Part shown: positions 58,693 through 64,000 of the stretch, piece after piece
How the letters are laid out: each line of letters starts with the position of its first letter
Position numbering within the stretch: the first letter of the stretch is position 1
Assembly: GCA_947470805.1 (NCBI GenBank)
Contig: CANIVU010000045.1
Location: forward strand, 1-64,000
Direction of reading: 5' to 3'
Length of the DNA stretch: 64,000 bases
DNA from: Acidobacteriota bacterium
GTDB taxonomy: Bacteria > Acidobacteriota > Terriglobia > Bryobacterales > Bryobacteraceae
Position numbers and translations under genes: made by a program
The notes under the pieces: generated by a model
Databases searched by the model: none
What the model was told of the DNA's origin: nothing
The model's input: the letters and a program-made list of their open reading frames with translations, nothing else

Positions 58693-59564
58693 AAATTGTC
58701 TTTGTTCACGGTCGCAGCCAGGGCGGGGAGAATGCGGAGGAACTCCGCCTCTTCTGGGAAGGCTGCCTGGATCGCGCCTTCTACAAGGCAGGCCTCGCCT
58801 GGCCGAAGGGGGCTGAGGTTGTTCTACCCTTCTATGCGGACGATCTCGACCGCATGGTGGCACAGGTAGAGTCCCCCCTGGTTACCAACGTGTTGCTGCG
58901 CGGCTCTTCCCAGGTGTCCGACAAGGAGTTGGCTCGCGTGGAGATCCTCCGGGAAATGATGGAAGCGCAGGGCGATGCCGCCAAAAAGATTGAAGCCCAA
59001 TTCACGGGGCAACCGCGCGAGCGGGGTCCGCAGAACTGGCCCTGGGTGTTGGCGCTCCTCCGGGCTCTGGACGCCACGCCCTTGGGCGGCGATGCAATCG
59101 ATGCCATCACCCGCGACGTCTGGGTTTATCTTACATATGGCGGCGTGCGTGACCGCGTCGACGCGATTGTCCGTGCGGCGATTCCCGCCGAACCGTTTGT
59201 CTTGGTGGCCCACTCGCTGGGAACCATCGTCTCTTACAACATTCTTTCCCGCAGAACCGCTGGTTCTCCGGCGATTCCGCTACTGGTAACGCTTGGCTCT
59301 CCCCTCGGAATCCGCGCCATCTCCTCGCGGCTGCACCGGCCGCTGGTTATGCCCACAGCGGTGGACGCGTGGTTCAATGCCCGAGACCCGCGTGACACGG
59401 TGGCACTCTATGCACTCGACTCCGACCACTTCGACATTACCCCCGTCATCGAAAACCATTCAGACGTCGATAACTTCACCGACAATCGGCATTCGATCGA
59501 TGGATACTTGGCGGACCCGGTCGTCGCTCGGCGCATCCACGGGGCTTTGTCTTCGATCAAGTGA
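58689..59564 (+). CDS. Alpha/beta hydrolase (lipase/esterase-like)
   Basis: 291 residues, no signal peptide. It starts MKIVFVHGRSQGGENAEE, with the oxyanion HG motif, and has the nucleophile elbow in VLVAHSLGTIVSYN and a later strand LLVTLGSPLG. Likely acidic and His residues lie near RDPRDTVALY and the DHFDITPV part. A helical lid of about 100 residues is inserted after the first strand. This resembles PGAP1-like lipases. ATG 58689 overlaps the caspase stop (ATGA). A membrane-lipid target would fit a death effector released or activated by the protease (inference). Confidence 0.8.
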   Translation: MKIVFVHGRSQGGENAEELRLFWEGCLDRAFYKAGLAWPKGAEVVLPFYADDLDRMVAQVESPLVTNVLLRGSSQVSDKELARVEILREMMEAQGDAAKKIEAQFTGQPRERGPQNWPWVLALLRALDATPLGGDAIDAITRDVWVYLTYGGVRDRVDAIVRAAIPAEPFVLVAHSLGTIVSYNILSRRTAGSPAIPLLVTLGSPLGIRAISSRLHRPLVMPTAVDAWFNARDPRDTVALYALDSDHFDITPVIENHSDVDNFTDNRHSIDGYLADPVVARRIHGALSSIK

Positions 59565-59701
59565 GCGAACACGATTACGAAAACCGGCGCCCAAATCCTA
59601 GCTGGGAGTACCCTTCGCGCGAAGTACCGGGTCACCGGAAGACACGGGCCGAAGAGACACACCGAAAGACAAAACGCGAGAACCGCGTTGGGGAATTCTA
59701 A
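59561..59701 (+). CDS. 46-residue highly charged protein, third gene of the caspase operon
   Basis: GTG 59561 overlaps the hydrolase stop (GTGA) and the frame runs 46 codons to TAA. The protein starts MSEHDYENRRPNPSWEYPSR and its second half is mostly Lys, Arg, Glu and Thr. There is no hydrophobic segment. The four-base overlap equals that between the first two genes. That is the main reason to believe it is real. It could be an inhibitor, a processing substrate of the caspase or a regulator. Confidence 0.5.
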   Translation: MSEHDYENRRPNPSWEYPSREVPGHRKTRAEETHRKTKRENRVGEF

Positions 59702-59734
59702 CCGCCCACGCGACCGCCCTGTTGCCTGGCGGAG

Positions 59735-59948
59735 TCACAATCGCCGCCTGCATAACCAACCGTCTGCCTCAATATCCACCCGCACCCGCCATCCCAGCGC
59801 CGTCGCAATACTCACCTGCGCATCCAGTGAAACCCGCGACACTCTCCCCCGCAGCAAATCATCGGCCGAGGCCGCGTAACCCCCACCGCTTCGCCGCCTG
59901 CTGTGGCGTCTTCCCAATCGCATCCCATACCCGAACGAAGCTCGCAAC
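59735..59948 (-). pseudogene. XRE/HigA-type antitoxin remnant
   Basis: Two matching pieces in different frames: SFVRVWDAIGKTPQQAAKRWG, then DDLLRGRVSRVSLDAQVSIATALGWRVRVDIEA. The latter is the end of an XRE-family antitoxin such as HigA-2. The recognition helices between them are gone and the frame is shifted. Confidence 0.6.
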
Positions 59949-60015
59949 CGTCTGGATCGCCCCTGCTTTACCCAATGTCGGTCCCCATTCCAAGGTGCCC
60001 CGGCAAACAACCACT

Positions 60016-60465
60016 CTACCGCGGAACCGGAACCGGCTCCTGCACCGCCCCAGGCTCAGTATCACCACCCACATACCCATCCCGCTGCGCCCGTCGAATC
60101 TCATTCCGCGCCTGCACATGGTCCATCAGCAGCGTCGTCAACGCCCCCGCCACCGCCCCAATCGCCGCCGCCTTCGCCCGGTCCCTGGGATTATTCACCA
60201 CCAGCGCCCCAATCGCCGACCCAATCGCCACCCCGCTCGCCACCTTCACATCCCGCATCCGCGCCCGCTCCGCCCGCAAGCTCTCCTGCTCCGGCGTCCC
60301 CGCCAACCGCGGCCGGTTCTGCTGATAGTTCACATAAAGATCCATCAGCGCCCCAACAAGCGGCGCCGGCAACGACCCCAGCGGATTCGGCGGCGGCGCA
60401 GCCCCAGGCTGCCCCCACACCACGCCCAAAGAAATGACAACCAGTCCCAACAGTGCTTTTCGCAA
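60016..60465 (-). CDS. Secreted glycine-zipper-like protein
   Basis: 149 residues from TTG 60465 behind GGAGGGACCG. Signal peptide (RKALLGLVVISLGVVWGQ), a Pro-rich start, a middle segment (MDLYVNYQQNRPRLAGTPEQ), then GVAIGSAIGALVV and AIGAVAGALTTLLMDH with small residues every four positions, as in outer-membrane glycine zippers. A charged end follows. Function unknown, probably envelope associated. Confidence 0.55.
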   Translation of the reverse strand: MRKALLGLVVISLGVVWGQPGAAPPPNPLGSLPAPLVGALMDLYVNYQQNRPRLAGTPEQESLRAERARMRDVKVASGVAIGSAIGALVVNNPRDRAKAAAIGAVAGALTTLLMDHVQARNEIRRAQRDGYVGGDTEPGAVQEPVPVPR

Positions 60466-60939
60466 GAGTCCGGTCCCTCCAGAACCAAAGATACGCCCAC
60501 CTCCCACCCCGTTTCCAACAATCCTCCAACATTTTCCGCAGGTAAACACCATCCCCGCCTAACTAGCCAACGCCACCCTTCACGATGACAACCCAACACC
60601 AGTCGCAGCCAGACGATCGAAGTCCCCTTTCCGTCCCCTCGAATGGACGGCAGCAAAACTGTGGCCCTCTACAACAACCTGCCTCGTTCGGATGTCTACA
60701 GCCACATTCAAATGGAATCAAATGGAGCCTGTCACTCGCAAAGCGGCAGGATCCCTTGATCCGCGTAGGTTCCGAACGAGTGCAGCGGGTCGATAGCCTG
60801 AATTGGGAGGCGCCGTGGAAAAGAGCGTCTCCGCCAACGACCGCCAGCGGATGAGCGGCCTCTTTTCCGAGGCTTCCAGGTCGCTAGCCTGGAACTGTCG
60901 GCTCGACCCTGGTAGTTTGGTACCCAAAGCAGGACCTCT
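60466..60939. other. Intergenic region without a recognised gene
   Basis: No supported gene in this 474-base stretch. It carries short repeats such as AGCGGC/GCCGCT and the promoter and leader of the DUF433 gene. Confidence 0.4.
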
Positions 60940-61167
60940 ATGAACTTTGAACGAATCGAACGCTCCCCGGATGTAATGGGCGGAAAACCCTGCATTCGAG
61001 GCACACGCGTGACTGTGGCAGCGATCGTTGGACTTCTTTCCAAGGGCCACCCTCAGGAAGAGATCCTGAGACTCTACCCTTACATCGAGCAAGAGGACAT
61101 CACCCAGGTGCTAGGGTACGCCGCTTGGCGCTCGGCGGAACGGGAAGTCCAACCGATAAGCACCTGA
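60940..61167 (+). CDS. DUF433 antitoxin
   Basis: 75 residues of the DUF433 (VapB45-like) family: ERIERSPDVMGGKPCIRGTRVTV, then a winged-helix-like GLLSKGHPQEEILRLYPYIEQEDITQVLGYA. Members neutralise a DUF5615 PIN-like toxin encoded next to them. ATG 60940 follows GCAGGACCTCT. The downstream toxin is damaged, so this antitoxin is an orphan. Confidence 0.85.
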   Translation: MNFERIERSPDVMGGKPCIRGTRVTVAAIVGLLSKGHPQEEILRLYPYIEQEDITQVLGYAAWRSAEREVQPIST

Positions 61168-61431
61168 AGGTTTTGAGCGACAGCGGGTCGCGCTCACGGT
61201 GGCCGGATTTGAAGCTGTCCATGGGAGCGAGACCTGGATTTCGGAACACTGCTAGCCTTATCAAAAAGCCGCAAACCAAGTGTCATCCAGCTTCGGTCGC
61301 AAGAAATAATGCCAGACGTGATGGGTGCGGTTGTCATTTCCGCTCTCTCCGAGCTCCAGGCAGAACTCGCCAGTGGCGCCCTTGTCACCATAGACACCGA
61401 CAAGCGGCGTGCCCGAATCTTGCCGCTTTAA
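61164..61431 (+). pseudogene. DUF5615 PIN-like toxin remnant
   Basis: Follows the DUF433 gene directly. Pieces in different frames: LKVLSD, then VALTVAGFEAVHGSE, then a long C-terminal part RDLDFGTLLALSKSRKPSVI ... ALVTIDTDKRRARILPL to TAA. The start codon is CTG, and the part joining the N-terminal pieces to DLDFG is deleted. The toxin is dead. Confidence 0.7.
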
Positions 61432-61557
61432 TGGAATCCCCAGCCGGGATCACAGCGACGAATATTTCCTTTCCAGAAACAGCTCGCAACACACCCCGGC
61501 CGCCGCACCCTCCTGCTCAGAAACAGAGTGCGAAACGGCCCAAGTTCAAGCACCCAG

Positions 61558-64000
61558 CTATGGCGCCACCCCCCGAACCCAGATCGTGGCCGATCCGTTG
61601 GTGAGGGGGGCGTTCCCAATGGAAAATCCAGGATAAACAACATACGTGCCCAGGACACCGGCTGCCGGCGGAATCCGGAAGTTGACTTGCGTCAGGCCAT
61701 TAACTAAGCCCGGAGCGGCTCCCGCGTAAAGGACGTCGCTCGCGGCAAGGCGAGTCCCCTGCACCCAGACGGCAAATGCGGCGGCCGGCCTCGGCAAGGC
61801 GCTCAACGGACCGATCTGCGCCAGCGCCCCATCCTCCCCGCCCGGCGTGGTGACACCAATGCCCGTGCCATAAACCACCACGATCGATCCCGCTTCGGCG
61901 GGGTTCGCCTGCGAGTTCAGTTGGCCGTCCTGATTGAGCGCAACGGCCGGCCCCGTGCCACTGGCGTCCATCGTAAACAACTGGAACTCGCCGGGCACAA
62001 CGTCGAGCGCCACGGGCGCTGCTTGCTTTCCGTCGTATTCGACGACGAACTGCGCGCGCCGCCCAGACTGGAGGCCATACGGCACAATGGCATTCACCTG
62101 CCCGGACTGCCCATAGAGCAGCGGGAGGGGGACGCCGTCCGCCAGGACGCGAAGGCTCCCGACGAAAGTCGGGTACCGGCCATTCAGGCCAGGCGCGGTG
62201 GCTGTCCCAACGGCGGGACCCAAATCGGAGCCGAGCAGCGTGACGATCTGGCCAGGAGACACGCGACCGGTGTTGCGGCGGTCGGCCGCGCCCGTAGCGC
62301 AGATCAGTTTCGGCGCGCCGGGCACGCGTGGCTGCTGGGAGGCGGCGTAGAGTTCGTCAATCCCTCGGGTCTCGCCGGGAACAAGATAGGTTGCCAATCG
62401 GACCGACGCGTCCCGCCTGTAGACCTGCAGATACCGCGGCGTCAACAACGGGTCGCATCCGCCCCGCAACCAGGCATCAGCGGTGGTAAACGCTGCCAGT
62501 GACGAAATACGCCCCAACACGGCAATGTCGCCATTGGGAACAACGCGCAGGTCGATCACATTTTGCTCCGCCGCCGGCACCAACGGGTCCACCAGCCGCG
62601 AACCGTCCGCACTCAAGTGCAACAGGAAATTCTCATTGCCTCCGAACCCAAGCGTCTGGCGATTCCCATAGATCCACGCGTCCTCGGCCGGGCCGACGTC
62701 CAGCGCACCAAGGCCTTCGTTGGCCACACCACCAAAATAAGTGGCGAACACCGCGCGAGTCCCATCCGGACTGAGGCGGACGGCATAGCCGTCCCGGTCG
62801 CCCCCGCCATAGGTGGTTTGCAGCGCGTCCTTCGTAGTAGGCGCTCCAACGGCGCTATTCCCGGTAAGGTAAACGCTGTTGTCCGGCCCGAACTTCACCG
62901 CTGCCGTGTTGAACGCTACCGGAACAAACGTGACGAAACGAAACCGCTTCCGCAAAGGATCGAACACCGCGATGGCGTTGCCGCCCTCGGCGAGCCAGGC
63001 CCCCGGAGTCACCGGCAGGCTCTTGCCGGTGGAGAGAACGAAGGCGATGGCTGAATCCGGACCGTCCGCGAACCGTAGGTTGGTTTCGGTCTCGGCTCCG
63101 CCGAAAAAGGAGGAGTAGATCAGGTCGCCGCTCCTCGGGTCCAGCATCAAAAGGAAGAGGTCTCCGCCGAAGGACGGAACCAGGCGCGGAAACGCGCCCA
63201 CCGGGCCTGCGTTAACAGCCTGGTGAGCATCGGCGGTAACCGGAAAGTCGGCCGATCCGGTCCGGCCAAAAAATACGATGTTTCCGGTACTGTCCAGGGA
63301 CAACCGTGACGGCAGGTCGTCAAATGACCCCGCCAGAACAGAAAAGAATAGGGGCGTACCGTCAGTACGGAGGCCGGCAACGACGGCGTCCGGACAGAAG
63401 TTCTGCCCGCTGCCGGGGTTCACGCTGCAGACCTGATCGGAAAAGGTCTCGATGGGTCCATAGCTATTGCCGGCTTTGTCCCGGACGTTGAACATCGCGT
63501 CCGGAGGGCGAGGCGCGATCGGAAGTGCAATTTCGACGTATAGCGGTTGGGAGCGGTCGAAGTTGCCGGCCGTCACGCCCACGCGGGCCGTCGAGACCGA
63601 ACGGAAGCGGACATCCACGGCAACCGTAGCGCCGCGAATCTCCTGCCACGCTCGTGGTTTCTGGAATCTCCATGTGGGGATTCCGGAGATAGTCCATGTT
63701 CCCGACTCCGCGTTCAGCACCGCCGCCTGGGGCGAGTCGGATTCGAGGAATACCGAGTCGGTGGCGCCGCCGGGAGCCACCGCGAATGTGAGAGTGGGAG
63801 CGCCATCACCGCCACCGAACACCGCGTCCAGACCGGGAGCGATTGCTGTGTATTGGACTCGCCGGTGGGCGGGAATTCCGCGGCGCCAGTTGCGCGGATC
63901 GCCCTGGAAATAATTGAAAATCGCAGGCCAGCGCTCGATGGACTGGTAGGCGCCCGGCTCCCCGGCGGCGAACCGAAAGGCCGTCCCCGCCCCATAGGTG
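61558..64000 (-). CDS. Large secreted SBBP-propeller protein with Solibacter-type C-terminal domain, 5' end outside window
   Basis: At least 813 codons in the window. The N-terminal part (NYFQGDPRNWRRGIP, then VQYTAIAPGLDAVF) resembles the domain that precedes SBBP propellers. The middle has repeated propeller strands (YLTGNSAVGAPTTKDALQTT, YGGGDRDGYAVRLSPDGTRA). From about 520 residues before the stop outward, the end has VSPGQIVTLLGSDLGPA, ADGVPLPLLYGQSGQVNAIV and VLYAGAAPGLVNGLTQVNFR, the TIGR03437-like domain named after Solibacter. The frame is open to base 64000, so the start is off the window. A surface or extracellular protein, ligand unknown. Confidence 0.85.
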   Translation of the reverse strand, partial: TYGAGTAFRFAAGEPGAYQSIERWPAIFNYFQGDPRNWRRGIPAHRRVQYTAIAPGLDAVFGGGDGAPTLTFAVAPGGATDSVFLESDSPQAAVLNAESGTWTISGIPTWRFQKPRAWQEIRGATVAVDVRFRSVSTARVGVTAGNFDRSQPLYVEIALPIAPRPPDAMFNVRDKAGNSYGPIETFSDQVCSVNPGSGQNFCPDAVVAGLRTDGTPLFFSVLAGSFDDLPSRLSLDSTGNIVFFGRTGSADFPVTADAHQAVNAGPVGAFPRLVPSFGGDLFLLMLDPRSGDLIYSSFFGGAETETNLRFADGPDSAIAFVLSTGKSLPVTPGAWLAEGGNAIAVFDPLRKRFRFVTFVPVAFNTAAVKFGPDNSVYLTGNSAVGAPTTKDALQTTYGGGDRDGYAVRLSPDGTRAVFATYFGGVANEGLGALDVGPAEDAWIYGNRQTLGFGGNENFLLHLSADGSRLVDPLVPAAEQNVIDLRVVPNGDIAVLGRISSLAAFTTADAWLRGGCDPLLTPRYLQVYRRDASVRLATYLVPGETRGIDELYAASQQPRVPGAPKLICATGAADRRNTGRVSPGQIVTLLGSDLGPAVGTATAPGLNGRYPTFVGSLRVLADGVPLPLLYGQSGQVNAIVPYGLQSGRRAQFVVEYDGKQAAPVALDVVPGEFQLFTMDASGTGPAVALNQDGQLNSQANPAEAGSIVVVYGTGIGVTTPGGEDGALAQIGPLSALPRPAAAFAVWVQGTRLAASDVLYAGAAPGLVNGLTQVNFRIPPAAGVLGTYVVYPGFSIGNAPLTNGSATIWVRGVAP

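Overview
The window looks like chromosome from an Acidobacteriota species of the Solibacter/Bryobacter type. The DNA is GC-rich. It encodes an Oar-like TonB-dependent receptor with a carboxypeptidase-regulatory N-terminus, Ser/Thr kinase and CadC-like proteins carrying PD40 propellers, a CRTAC1-type FG-GAP/ASPIC protein, and at the right edge an SBBP-propeller protein with a Solibacter-type (TIGR03437-like) C-terminal domain. The lineage is inferred from gene content alone. I see no rRNA, tRNA, CRISPR array or intact insertion sequence.

Layout. 0-2.5 kb: two near-identical hcp genes, a DUF4337 membrane protein and a junction of two truncated secreted genes. 2.8-17.5 kb: metabolic and envelope genes (Gfo/Idh/MocA oxidoreductase, HEAT protein, glycosyltransferase/PhyH pair, SDR, a large hybrid histidine kinase, a molybdopterin oxidoreductase, a beta-helix protein, a penicillin-acylase-family enzyme) and an RraA-like gene broken by a stop. 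17.5-21.6 kb: a tightly overlapping kaiC-kaiB-kaiB-histidine kinase operon, preceded by paired GACC-N6-GGTC elements. 21.8-28.3 kb: MFS transporter, esterase, secreted proteins and an aminotransferase. 28.3-33.5 kb: an area of decay, with a broken Rpn-like gene beside its intact paralog, a PAS-GGDEF gene with an in-frame amber codon and two gene remnants. 33.5-44 kb: acetoacetate-decarboxylase-like/FAD oxidoreductase pair, ECF sigma factor plus Ser/Thr kinase, MBL hydrolase, cupin, RluA-like protein and TPR protein.

44-54.4 kb contains a segmental duplication that decayed reciprocally. The ancestral order was probably CadC/PD40 - greB - DUF3309-like - TPR. The left copy kept CadC and TPR. The right copy kept greB and the DUF3309-like gene. 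A TonB receptor/FG-GAP/TPR operon lies between the two copies. 54.4-61.5 kb is an accessory island: a shattered PKD gene, a ParD/ParE pair with a dead toxin, a three-gene operon (caspase-like protease, alpha/beta hydrolase, 46-residue charged protein) with four-base overlaps and a 12-G tract near the start of the first gene, an XRE antitoxin remnant and a DUF433 antitoxin with a ruined toxin. The caspase operon is the best candidate for an undescribed conflict or cell-death system. The Kai operon is the best candidate for an unusual signalling system, because its partner kinase has Gln where the phospho-accepting His should be.
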